64,000 bases of DNA from SIG575 sp045542485 (GCA_045542485.1 JAZQLC010000014.1:1-64000), one strand, 5' to 3'; counted from the first letter of the stretch, positions 17,079 through 25,264 are shown. Notes: generated by a model not told the origin, from the sequence alone. Numbers and translations: made by a program.

Positions 17079-17882
17079 ATGGGTAAAGTAAACGTAATTG
17101 TTGTTGACGCAACAGGTAACAAAGAACAGAAGGTCGGACTTCCCGATGACATCAAATGTGGTATTATTATGGTAAAACTTGCTGAGAAGATCAAGCTTCC
17201 CTCGGTAGGTCCCGACGGAAACCCCATCAGCTATAAATTCATTCATAAGGTAACAGGTCGTCAGCTTCTTGAAACACAGACACTTTCAGAAGCAGGTATC
17301 AAGGATGGAGATGTTCTTCGCCTTCAGCCCGAAATCACTGCCGGTGCACTCTGCCCTCACTGTAATGCAGAAATTCAGGAAGGCGCAGCTTTCTGCACAA
17401 AATGCGGCAGACAGATTCCCGAAAAGCCCGTAGCTCCTGTGGCTCCTGCAGCTCCCGCAGCACCTATGACACCCGAACAGCCTGAAGCAGCACAGCCCAC
17501 ACAGGCTAAACCTGCAGTTAACGCAGTTCCTCCTGTATACACACCTCCCGTTTACAACCCTCAGCTCAACAATGCAAGTCCTCTTGCCGGTAAAAACTTC
17601 AAACCCAAGGGTTCTATTTTCAATGTATTCGGCTTCCTTGGTGGTATTCTTTCATTCATTCTCGGTATAATTCTGGCTTGTTTCAGCACAGGCTATTCTG
17701 AAAGCAGTTACAGCTACGGCGGTGACGCATACACAGGTATCCAGAATGCATCAGCACAGACAGCTAACAACATTCAGGACCTTGCAGCTATTACAAAATT
17801 CGGTCTTTCTGCACTCCTTGCTGTTGCAGGTATTGCACTTATCGCTTATTTCGGTTCAAAAGCATTTGGCGAGAAAAAATAA
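17079..17882 (+). CDS. Ubiquitin-like (YukD/EsaB-type) domain, zinc ribbon, two-helix membrane protein
   Basis: A 267-aa protein. Residues 3-86 look like a beta-grasp ubiquitin-like domain: an opening strand (VNVIVVDATG), a Lys-rich helix (IIMVKLAEKI), the ISYKFIHKVTGRQL strand-turn, and a closing GIKDGDVLRLQP like the ubiquitin and YukD ends. A zinc ribbon (C92, C95, C106, C109), a Pro/Ala-rich linker (117-170) and two membrane helices (180-202, 241-259) follow. There is no C-terminal Gly-Gly; the Ubl is N-terminal and followed by EITAGA. Either it is released by a protease or it serves as a fixed docking domain. It sits directly before E1 and E2 genes. Confidence 0.8.
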   Translation: MGKVNVIVVDATGNKEQKVGLPDDIKCGIIMVKLAEKIKLPSVGPDGNPISYKFIHKVTGRQLLETQTLSEAGIKDGDVLRLQPEITAGALCPHCNAEIQEGAAFCTKCGRQIPEKPVAPVAPAAPAAPMTPEQPEAAQPTQAKPAVNAVPPVYTPPVYNPQLNNASPLAGKNFKPKGSIFNVFGFLGGILSFILGIILACFSTGYSESSYSYGGDAYTGIQNASAQTANNIQDLAAITKFGLSALLAVAGIALIAYFGSKAFGEKK

Positions 17883-17893
17883 GGTGAAAAGCT

Positions 17894-19087
17894 ATGCAGG
17901 AATCTATTGAACTTAAAAATTCCGACTTTGAAGAGGACAAATACAGTCGACTGAGACTTATTCCCTGGTGGGACCAGGAAAGACTCAGGAACGCGACTGT
18001 AATGGTTGTTGGCGCAGGTGCTATCGGTAACGAGCTTGTGAAAAACCTGACTCTTCTCGGTATCGGAAAAATTCTCATTTTTGATATGGACGGTATCGAA
18101 AACACAAACCTCACCCGTTCTGTTCTTTACAGAGCAAAGGATGTGGGCAGATACAAGGCAGAGGTTGCCGCTGAAAGAGCCATGGAAATGAATCCTGATG
18201 TAAAAACAAAGGCTTTTGTTTCCAACATCATTGACGATGTGGGCCTCGGTGTTTTCAGGCGTATGGATGTTGTTCTTGGCGGTCTTGATAACCGCGAGGC
18301 ACGACTTTCCATAAACCAGTCTTGCTACAAGGTTGATAAGCCGTGGATTGACGGAGCGATTGAAGCTCTGAACGGCTTTGCCCGTGTATTTGTACCCGGA
18401 AAAGGTGCTTGTTACGAATGTACAATGACAGAGACTGACTGGATGCTCATAAACAAAAGAAAGTCCTGTGCTCTTCTCACACACGAGCAGATGGCAGAAG
18501 GTAAAATCCCCACAACACCGACCTCTTCATCGATTATTGCAGGTGTGCAGGTTCAGGAACTGCTTAAGCTTCTTCATTCAGACAGAAATCTGCCGACTCT
18601 GGCAGGTAAGGGCTATGTGTTCAACGGTCTGACACACGATTCCTATGTGGTTGAATATCAGGAAAAGCCTGATTGTATGAGCCACGACACTTATGAAACT
18701 ATTATTGAAAAGCCGTGGTCTGCAAGAACTCTCACATTCAGAGAATTGCTTGAGACTGTAAGAAACGATATGGGCGAAAAGGCAGTTGTGGATCTGGACA
18801 GAGATATTGCAACTGTCGGAAAATGCTCCTGCGGTAAACATAAAGAACTGTTCACCCCCGTTCACAAGCTTAAAGGTGAAATGCTTATCTGTCCCGAATG
18901 CGGAAACAGAATGACTTTTGAAAGCTTCCATTCAATCAGAGGCGAAGAGGATTTCCTCGATAAATCCTTGTTTGAAACAGGGATTCCCTTGCTCCATATC
19001 ATCGGTGGTCGCGTGGGAATGAAGACGGTATATTATGAGCTTTCTGCAGACGAAGCGGAAGTATTTGAAGGATTATTGGAGGGATAA
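17894..19087 (+). CDS. E1-like ubiquitin-activating enzyme (ThiF/MoeB/UBA family)
   Basis: A 397-aa soluble protein. The Rossmann ATP site has GAGAIG (40-45), DMD (64-66), N72, R75, K88 and the LDN..R element (131-137), all standard for E1/ThiF adenylation domains. CYEC (173-176) is a zinc pair. C192, in KSCALLT before PTTPTSSSIIAG (206-217), is the best candidate for the thioester cysteine. A C-terminal extension carries C311/C313 and C333/C336, a further zinc ribbon. It would adenylate the C-terminus of a Ubl and hand it to the E2 encoded 3 nt downstream. It is the only component of the core with no membrane helix. Confidence 0.88.
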   Translation: MQESIELKNSDFEEDKYSRLRLIPWWDQERLRNATVMVVGAGAIGNELVKNLTLLGIGKILIFDMDGIENTNLTRSVLYRAKDVGRYKAEVAAERAMEMNPDVKTKAFVSNIIDDVGLGVFRRMDVVLGGLDNREARLSINQSCYKVDKPWIDGAIEALNGFARVFVPGKGACYECTMTETDWMLINKRKSCALLTHEQMAEGKIPTTPTSSSIIAGVQVQELLKLLHSDRNLPTLAGKGYVFNGLTHDSYVVEYQEKPDCMSHDTYETIIEKPWSARTLTFRELLETVRNDMGEKAVVDLDRDIATVGKCSCGKHKELFTPVHKLKGEMLICPECGNRMTFESFHSIRGEEDFLDKSLFETGIPLLHIIGGRVGMKTVYYELSADEAEVFEGLLEG

Positions 19088-19090
19088 ATT

Positions 19091-20989
19091 ATGACTGCAA
19101 GAATGAGAAGACTTGCTTCTGACTGGGAGCAGGTAAAGAAAGATTTTGCCGGTCACAAAAATATTATTGTTACTCCCATAGGTGATGAACCACCTGAGAA
19201 GTATCATGTTACATATTTCGTCAACGGTATCTATCTGTTGCCCGACGGAAGAATTGAAACTCTGGCAAGACACGAAATTGAAATCACACTTCACGCTGAT
19301 TATCCTCGCTATAAGCCGATTTGTAACATTCTCACACCTATCTGGCATCCCAATTTCAGAGACGGTCAGATTTGTATCGGCGATATCTGGGGTGCAGGTG
19401 AATCACTGAGCGATATTATCATCAACATCGGTGATATGATTCAGTACAAATCGTGGAACTCATACAGTCCTCTTTCTGCTGACGCAGCTCAGTGGGCTAT
19501 GGATAACAAGCATCTTTTCCCCGTTGGTAATGCAAACCTGTATGTGGCTGACTACGCTTCAGCAAAGGATACAGTTGACATTGATGTTTTCGGCGAAGAT
19601 GACCAGGAGTCAGAAGAAAAGGTATCAGAAACAGAACAGACATCTGAAACAGAAAAAACTGAAACTGCAGAGGTTGCAGCACCCGTCGAGGAAGAAAAGG
19701 ATGACGGCAACGATTTTGAAATTACTGCAGAAGAACTTGCAGGAATCGAATTCGTACCTACTGCACAGCGTATGCAGACAGTTTCTCACGGCGGAACTGT
19801 AAAGGGTGGAAAAATCAACTTTAAAACAGTCCTCGTAAAAGGTCTTCTCTGGGCTCTTATCGGTGCTATTCTCGGCTTCGGTATTTCAGAAATTACAGGT
19901 GATAATCTTCTCGGCGACACGACTGCAGCCGTTATCAGCGGCCATTCGGAATTTGTAGATTACTATGAATATTCAGGCAAGTCTGATGAAGCATGGGAAA
20001 AGGTTTATGATGCATACGAAGATTGGTGTAAGCTCAACAATATAAATCCTGAAGGCGACGGAAACTTTACACGCTGGATTGACAGCGGAGACATCAGCGA
20101 CACCACTCAGGGTTACATTGATGATTATCTTGATTATGATGACAAGGCTGAACAGGCATTGTACACTGCTTATCTCAACAATTACAACAACGACGAAGAG
20201 GGTCTCTGGGACGCTATGGCTCAGGTTACAAGAACAGGTACAGCTCTCTGGTCTGCAGTAATTGCTCTGTTTATCGGCTTGTTCCTTGGTATCGGTGAAG
20301 GTATTTTCTACGGCTCAACGGAAAAAGCTGTTAAGTACGCTGCAATCGGCGCAGGTGTATCCATAGTTCTGGGATATATCAGTGGTTATATTGCACAGTT
20401 TATGTATTCGGAAATGCTCTCGGACGATCCGTCAGACTTCGCCGCAGCTTTTGTACGAGGCTTAGGTTGGGCAATTATGGGTCTTGGTATCGGTGCTGCA
20501 ATCGGTCTTATCAAGCCCGAAAAGAAACGTATGCTCTTCTGTGCACTCGGTGGTCTCGGCGGCGGATTCCTTGGTGGTTTCCTCTTCAACTACATCTGCG
20601 ACATTATCCCCAACGATATCGTTGCAAGAGGCGTTGCAATCGTGATTATGGGCTTACTTATCGGTCTCGGTGTAGGACTTCTTGAGCAGTTCGCAAAACA
20701 GGCATGGCTCAAGGTTATCCGTGGTGAATTTGAAGGTAAAGAATATCTTGTCTTTGCAGGTACAACAAGTATCGGTAACAACGGAAAGAACACAATCGTT
20801 CTCTTCAAAGATAAGCTTGTTGGTCCTCACCACTGCGATATCAAGCTTGAAGGAAGCAAATATGTTCTTATTGACTGCGGTACACCTATGGGTACAGTTG
20901 TCAACGGTAATAAGACTACAAGACACATTCTCCGTAACGGCGATGCTATCGCAATCGGTAACTCTGTTCTTGTATTCAATACAAAATAA
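19091..20989 (+). CDS. E2-like ubiquitin-conjugating enzyme fused to membrane helices and an FHA domain
   Basis: A 632-aa protein. Residues 1-150 are an E2 fold with the eukaryote-like HPN (86-88) and a Cys nine residues after its His (C95, in GQICIGDIW). An acidic Glu/Thr-rich linker (167-215) leads to about six membrane helices (near 250-265, 385-405, 413-437, 455-473, 481-505, 511-531) with a Tyr/Asp-rich loop between the first two. Residues 545-632 form an FHA-like phosphopeptide-binding domain (SIGNNGKNTI, PHHCDIKLE, TVVNGNKT, LRNGDAIAIG). This E2-membrane-FHA order implies conjugation at the membrane with recruitment by phospho-threonine partners. Start from GGAGGG overlapping the E1 stop. 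Confidence 0.85.
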   Translation: MTARMRRLASDWEQVKKDFAGHKNIIVTPIGDEPPEKYHVTYFVNGIYLLPDGRIETLARHEIEITLHADYPRYKPICNILTPIWHPNFRDGQICIGDIWGAGESLSDIIINIGDMIQYKSWNSYSPLSADAAQWAMDNKHLFPVGNANLYVADYASAKDTVDIDVFGEDDQESEEKVSETEQTSETEKTETAEVAAPVEEEKDDGNDFEITAEELAGIEFVPTAQRMQTVSHGGTVKGGKINFKTVLVKGLLWALIGAILGFGISEITGDNLLGDTTAAVISGHSEFVDYYEYSGKSDEAWEKVYDAYEDWCKLNNINPEGDGNFTRWIDSGDISDTTQGYIDDYLDYDDKAEQALYTAYLNNYNNDEEGLWDAMAQVTRTGTALWSAVIALFIGLFLGIGEGIFYGSTEKAVKYAAIGAGVSIVLGYISGYIAQFMYSEMLSDDPSDFAAAFVRGLGWAIMGLGIGAAIGLIKPEKKRMLFCALGGLGGGFLGGFLFNYICDIIPNDIVARGVAIVIMGLLIGLGVGLLEQFAKQAWLKVIRGEFEGKEYLVFAGTTSIGNNGKNTIVLFKDKLVGPHHCDIKLEGSKYVLIDCGTPMGTVVNGNKTTRHILRNGDAIAIGNSVLVFNTK

Positions 20990-21016
20990 AATGATTTTCA
21001 GGAGGCGAGTAATGTC

Positions 21017-21901
21017 GTGAAATCCCTCAAAGTGTTACTCTCTTTGTCGGTATTGTTGGCGGTATTACTCGCCGCCACGCTACCTGCAAATGCAATAGGA
21101 TTTGTTGCTGAAGAGATATATGAATCAGTATTTGTGGTTTATTCAGGCAATTCTCTTGGCAGCGGTTTTGCTGTGGGTAAAAACTGTATAATAACAAATG
21201 CTCATGTAGTCAATAACCCGAGAAGTGTTACCATAAAAACATATTCGGGTGAAGAGTATAAGGCTTTTGTTGTAGGAATTGACAGTAATCTTGATATTGC
21301 TGTTCTGGGAGTTAACGGGGCGGATTTTCCCTATCTCTCAGTGGCAGATAACTCAAAAATGAATATCGGCGACGACATTTATGCAGTCGGAGCACCGAAA
21401 AGTATGGCGTACACGCTGACGAAAGGCGTAATTTCTGCCAAGGAAAGAGAAATCGGAAATTACAAGTACATACAGATTGATGCTGCAATCAACGAGGGAA
21501 ACAGTGGCGGACCTCTCCTGAATGAAACGGGTCAGGTATTAGGGGTGAACACCCTGAAAATGTCTGACAGTGAGGGAATAGGTCTTGCAATCCCTATGGT
21601 CAGGGTATGTGAATATCTCAAAACGCTGGGCATAAAAACAGATGCACAAAGCAACGTTGAAAATGAGTTGACAGAGCCTGAAAGTGAAGAAGAAACAACG
21701 GTCAGTCAGCAGAAAACACCTGATGATGGTGAGACTGAAAAAGACAGTCCGTATACAAAAACAATTACGGCAGTAGCAGTGTGCTCTGTTACGCTTAACA
21801 TTATTCTTCTGATACTTCTTTTGAATAAGCGAAAAAAGAATCCTGTTCCGTACTGTGACCCACGGGAAAGAACAGATTTCACTATTGATATATTGGAGTG
21901 A
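21017..21901 (+). CDS. Membrane-anchored trypsin-like (HtrA-type) serine protease
   Basis: A 294-aa protein starting at GTG: signal sequence or anchor (1-26), protease domain (about 30-205) with catalytic H63 (TNAHVV), D93 (LDIAVL) and S163 (GNSGGPL), an acidic linker, then a membrane helix (about 247-266) and a basic tail. There is no PDZ domain. The protease faces outside the membrane, unlike the E1, E2 and JAMM parts. It may process extracytoplasmic parts of the neighbours or respond to envelope damage. An ATG at 21012 opens only a two-codon frame; GTG 21017 has AGGAGG 11 nt before it. Confidence 0.87.
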   Translation: MKSLKVLLSLSVLLAVLLAATLPANAIGFVAEEIYESVFVVYSGNSLGSGFAVGKNCIITNAHVVNNPRSVTIKTYSGEEYKAFVVGIDSNLDIAVLGVNGADFPYLSVADNSKMNIGDDIYAVGAPKSMAYTLTKGVISAKEREIGNYKYIQIDAAINEGNSGGPLLNETGQVLGVNTLKMSDSEGIGLAIPMVRVCEYLKTLGIKTDAQSNVENELTEPESEEETTVSQQKTPDDGETEKDSPYTKTITAVAVCSVTLNIILLILLLNKRKKNPVPYCDPRERTDFTIDILE

Positions 21902-21906
21902 GAAAT

Positions 21907-22839
21907 ATGGCAAAGAAAAAGAGTACAAAGAAAAAACAGAAAACCTCAAAGGTTGTACTGAATGAAAAGACTCTTCCGCAGAATATTCTTCCTTTCGGTG
22001 AACGTGTTGAAGAGAATAAAAATATCTATATTCACCAGAAGGTTTATAAGGATATACATAAGTTCACAAAGAATAAAACAACAAACGAGAGCGGCGGCAT
22101 GCTCATCGGTCATATTCTCGAGGAATTCGGAAAAACAAATATTATCATAAACGGCTTCATCGAGGCGAAATACTGCGAAGGAACACCCACCACACTGAAA
22201 TTTACTCACGAAACGTGGGAATATGTTCATCAGGAAATGGAGAAGAAATATCCCGAAGGAAAAATTGTTGGCTGGATTCATACACATCCCGATTTCGGTA
22301 TTTTCCTTTCGGAGTACGATAAATTCATACACGAAAACTTTTTCAAAGAGGACTACCAGATTGCATATGTAGTAGACCCCATTCAGAAAATCGAAGGCTT
22401 CTATTTCTGGATTAACGGAAAAATCGAGAAATGCAAGGGCTTTTATGTGTATGACAAAACAGACGAAAAAATTGATGTGCTTTCTGACAGAGATCAGGAG
22501 GAGACAACTAAAGAAAAAGACACAGGCATTTTCTCATTCAAAAACATTCTTATCGGAATTCTTACCGCGCTTGTTATTTTGCTGTTCTTTTCAAATATGT
22601 CTCAGAACAAAGAGATTGCTGAACTTAAGCAGAATCAGCAGAATATGCAGGCTTCATTCAGTCAGACGATTCAGTATATGCAGGGAAGGATAACAACATT
22701 GACAAACAGACTCAATGCTTTGCATCCTACTGAAGAAAACACTGACGCAAATACAGAAAATAACACAAACAATCAGAATAATAATCAGAACAATAACAGT
22801 GAACAAACAACAAGAGCGGGAGGAAAAACAAGTGAATGA
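21907..22839 (+). CDS. JAMM (JAB/MPN+) metalloprotease with membrane anchor
   Basis: A 310-aa protein. A basic N-terminus leads to a JAB/MPN domain (about 36-185) with the full JAMM set: E61, H125-T-H127-P, S135 and D138. These are the zinc ligands of ubiquitin-specific isopeptidases. One membrane helix (213-229), a coiled-coil Gln-rich stretch (233-272) and an Asn-rich tail outside follow. It would cleave Ubl conjugates or mature the Ubl precursor on the cytoplasmic face. ATG 21907 is chosen over GTG 21898 because GGAG (21895-21898) overlaps the GTG. It overlaps the next gene by 8 nt. It is a paralog of the gene at 23876. Confidence 0.88.
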   Translation: MAKKKSTKKKQKTSKVVLNEKTLPQNILPFGERVEENKNIYIHQKVYKDIHKFTKNKTTNESGGMLIGHILEEFGKTNIIINGFIEAKYCEGTPTTLKFTHETWEYVHQEMEKKYPEGKIVGWIHTHPDFGIFLSEYDKFIHENFFKEDYQIAYVVDPIQKIEGFYFWINGKIEKCKGFYVYDKTDEKIDVLSDRDQEETTKEKDTGIFSFKNILIGILTALVILLFFSNMSQNKEIAELKQNQQNMQASFSQTIQYMQGRITTLTNRLNALHPTEENTDANTENNTNNQNNNQNNNSEQTTRAGGKTSE

Positions 22840-23857
22840 GTATATCGGTAAAATTTGCCCTTATTGCAAGTGCGAATTAACAGAGAATGACGACATTGTC
22901 GTATGTAGTGTGTGCGATATGCCGCACCACAAAGAATGTTGGATTGAAAATCAGAGTTGCACAACTTTCGGATGCCTGGGTTCAATCAAGAACGCAGACG
23001 GTTCTCCCTCATCTGTTACTGCAACAGAGCTTTCATATGAGGATAATGCAACCGTATACTGTTCTCACTGTGGTTTTGCTTGTTCGGCAGGAGATGCTTT
23101 CTGTGGAAATTGCGGTGGTACACTTACTGCACCCGTAGCACCTGCGTACACACAGCAGACAGTGCCTCAGACACCCGTAACACCAGTATACACACAGCAG
23201 ACAGTGCCTCAGACTCCACCCGTGGCACCTGCATATGCACAGCAGACGGTACCCCAGACACCACCTGTAACACCTGTATACACACAGCAGACAGTACCTC
23301 AGACACCCGTAACACCTGCATATGCACAGCAGACAGTACCTCAGACACCGCCCGTAGCACCTGCATATAATCAGGCGGCTGCTCCGTTTGCATCAAATGT
23401 AGATGATTATGCTATGCGTATGGGTGTAGATAAAGATGTAGTGCTTCTTATAGGTACAGAAAAGAGAGATCATTATATTCCGAAATTCCAACAGCTTAAA
23501 CAGAAGCAGCAGAAAAATATGTGGAACTGGTCAGCTTTCCTGATGTCAGGCTATTGGTTCCTTTACAGAAAAATGTACGTTTACGGCGCAGCAGCTATCG
23601 GCGCATCTGTTCTCTTCTCATTTATTCCCGGACTCTGGTTCCTGTCACTTTTTGTAAGCGTTGCAGCAGGTCTTTTTGGTGACTATCTCTATATGACAGA
23701 TGTCGAGAAAAAGGCAGCGGCTATGAAACAGATTCCGGATTTCGGAAAAGCTCAGTATGTTTCACAGAATGGCGGAACAAATACTATGTGGCCGATAATA
23801 GCTGGAGTAGTTCTTATGGTCATCAGTATTATCAGAAGCATAATTATGTACGCATAA
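22832..23857 (+). CDS. RING-like finger / zinc ribbon protein with Pro-rich repeats and DUF2628-like membrane region
   Basis: A 341-aa protein starting at GTG inside the end of the previous gene; GGGAGG lies 8 nt upstream. Residues 1-50 repeat the RING-like pattern of the 16080 gene at identical spacing (C9, C12, C25, C28, H32-H33, C36, C43, C48). A zinc ribbon follows (C77, C80, C91, C94), then a Pro/Gln/Thr repeat linker (99-180). The C-terminal domain has WNWSAFLMSGYWFLYRKMY (231-249) and hydrophobic helices, as in DUF2628 proteins, plus a last helix (319-336). Probable E3-like or adaptor membrane protein of the Ubl system; activity not shown. Confidence 0.78.
   Translation: MNEYIGKICPYCKCELTENDDIVVCSVCDMPHHKECWIENQSCTTFGCLGSIKNADGSPSSVTATELSYEDNATVYCSHCGFACSAGDAFCGNCGGTLTAPVAPAYTQQTVPQTPVTPVYTQQTVPQTPPVAPAYAQQTVPQTPPVTPVYTQQTVPQTPVTPAYAQQTVPQTPPVAPAYNQAAAPFASNVDDYAMRMGVDKDVVLLIGTEKRDHYIPKFQQLKQKQQKNMWNWSAFLMSGYWFLYRKMYVYGAAAIGASVLFSFIPGLWFLSLFVSVAAGLFGDYLYMTDVEKKAAAMKQIPDFGKAQYVSQNGGTNTMWPIIAGVVLMVISIIRSIIMYA
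23126..23371 (+). repeat. In-frame tandem repeats coding YxQQTVPQTP units
   Basis: Five 42-45-bp units, each coding Y(T/A)QQTVPQTP followed by PV or V, then (T/A)P. The DNA copies are close to identical. They form the linker between zinc ribbon and membrane part. Confidence 0.85.
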
Positions 23858-23875
23858 GATAAGGTGGTGCTGACG

Positions 23876-24901
23876 TTGGAAGAAAAAGATTTTGAAATTG
23901 AAATTCAGGAAGAAGAGGAAGAAAAAGCTCAGGAAGTTCAGTTGCCTCTCAACTTCCTTACGTTAGGCGAAGTGGCAAATGATGATGTAAAGGTTTACAT
24001 AAGACAGCGTGTTTTCAAGGCCCTCGAAAAATTTGCAGCCACGGATACAACAAAAGAACTAGGAAGTATTCTCATTGGTGACTATGTGGAAGAGCAGGGA
24101 AAAACACACGTAATAATCTCCGATTTTATCGAAGCTAAATATACTGATGCGTCATCTGCAACACTTACATTTACTCACGAAACTTGGGGTTATGTTCACG
24201 CAAAACGAGAGAAGCTTTATCCCGATAAAAAAATAATCGGTTGGCAGCACACTCATCCCAATTATGGAATTTTTCTGTCAAATTATGATATGTTTATTCA
24301 GGAAAATTTTTTCAATATGCCGTTCCAGGTGGCATATGTTATTGACCCTATTCAGGACACAAGAGGCTTCTTCCAGTGGAAAAACGATAAGGTGGAAAAA
24401 CTGAAAGGCTTCTTTATTTATGATGAAGTGGGCAAACCCATCAGAATAGAAAAGAAAAAGCCCTCAAAGGAAAAAGAGGAAGAAAAAAAGGAAACACAGA
24501 CAAGTCAGGGTATAAATAAAACAATGAAAATCATTCTGGCAGTTCTCTGTGCTGTTTGTGTTATTCTCACATTTTCCGTTATCTCCCTGAAAAGTGATTA
24601 CAATGAATTGCTTGAACAACAGGAGAATTTCTCTTCAACTGTCAGTTCGATTATCGGCAGTCAGAGTTCAACAATCAATGACCAGTCAAAGAGGATTGCC
24701 GACCTGGAGAAAAAGCTTGGAGAAAACAGTGTGCAGTTTGTTACTCATACTGTGAAATCAGGTGAGAGTCTCTACTCAATCTGTCAGAGCAATAAAATAG
24801 ATTATTCAAAAAATATCAAAACAATTCTTGCTCTCAATGGTATTGAGAATGAAAATAAAATTTTTGTGGGACAGCAGATTATTTTGCCTGTAAGCCAATG
24901 A
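23876..24901 (+). CDS. JAMM metalloprotease with membrane helix and extracytoplasmic LysM domain
   Basis: A 341-aa protein read from TTG 23876 (AAGGTGG 8 nt before it; GTG 23864 is possible). An acidic N-terminus precedes a JAB/MPN domain (about 36-185) with E61, H125-T-H127-P, S135 and D138, the same positions as in the 21907 protein. A basic stretch, one membrane helix (216-236) and a coiled coil (240-283) lead to a LysM domain (289-338: HTVKSGESLYSIC to VGQQIILPV). LysM binds peptidoglycan, so this protein would join a cytoplasmic deconjugase to the cell wall. It is the last gene before the operon terminator. Confidence 0.88.
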   Translation: MEEKDFEIEIQEEEEEKAQEVQLPLNFLTLGEVANDDVKVYIRQRVFKALEKFAATDTTKELGSILIGDYVEEQGKTHVIISDFIEAKYTDASSATLTFTHETWGYVHAKREKLYPDKKIIGWQHTHPNYGIFLSNYDMFIQENFFNMPFQVAYVIDPIQDTRGFFQWKNDKVEKLKGFFIYDEVGKPIRIEKKKPSKEKEEEKKETQTSQGINKTMKIILAVLCAVCVILTFSVISLKSDYNELLEQQENFSSTVSSIIGSQSSTINDQSKRIADLEKKLGENSVQFVTHTVKSGESLYSICQSNKIDYSKNIKTILALNGIENENKIFVGQQIILPVSQ

Positions 24902-24910
24902 TAAAAGAAA

Positions 24911-24957
24911 AAACCGTGTGTATGATTTTAGTATGGTTTCATACACACGGTTTTTTA
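24911..24957. terminator. Bidirectional terminator closing the ubiquitin-like operon
   Basis: A 15-bp stem (AAACCGTGTGTATGA and its complement 24939-24953) followed by T on the plus strand. On the minus strand the run of T lets it also terminate the Dabb gene. Confidence 0.9.
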
Positions 24958-25248
24958 TACTTCGTAATCAAATGAAAGTCTTGCGTCCACGAAAGGTCTT
25001 ACCTTTCCGTTTGCAATTTCTACGTGAAGCGGGTGCTTCTGATAGTTCATTAAAGCTTCGTTGCTTTCAAAGGTTGAATCCATCATAATGTCGCCTGAAG
25101 AAGAGCTGATACATTCTGTGAGGATGTGCATCTCTGTCAGACCGTCAATTTTTCCGACCAGTCCTTCAAGAGATGTTTTGATGTCGTCTGAAACAGTTTT
25201 TCTGTCAACATCTTCTTTCAGTTTCCAGATAATCATATGCTTTACCAT
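24955..25248 (-). CDS. Dabb-family (stress-responsive alpha/beta barrel) protein
   Basis: A 97-aa cytoplasmic protein with the Dabb layout: opening strand VKHMIIWKLKED, a helix, a middle KIDGL..MHILTE and a C-terminal HPLHVEIANGKVRPFVDARLS, where HP..H is the usual conserved patch. Dabb proteins form dimeric ferredoxin-like barrels; most have no known reaction. The ATG with AAGGAGTGATT upstream gives this length; an upstream extension has no ribosome site and runs into the rnpB terminator. Confidence 0.85.
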   Translation of the reverse strand: MVKHMIIWKLKEDVDRKTVSDDIKTSLEGLVGKIDGLTEMHILTECISSSSGDIMMDSTFESNEALMNYQKHPLHVEIANGKVRPFVDARLSFDYEV

Positions 25249-25264
25249 AATAATCACTCCTTTT

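Noticed and set aside
22820..22839. RAGG near the C-terminus of the 21907 JAMM protein, like a ubiquitin tail
   Set aside because: The Gly-Gly codons overlap the Shine-Dalgarno of the next gene (GGGAGG), the sequence continues KTSE, and the residue stretch is a disordered Asn-rich tail.
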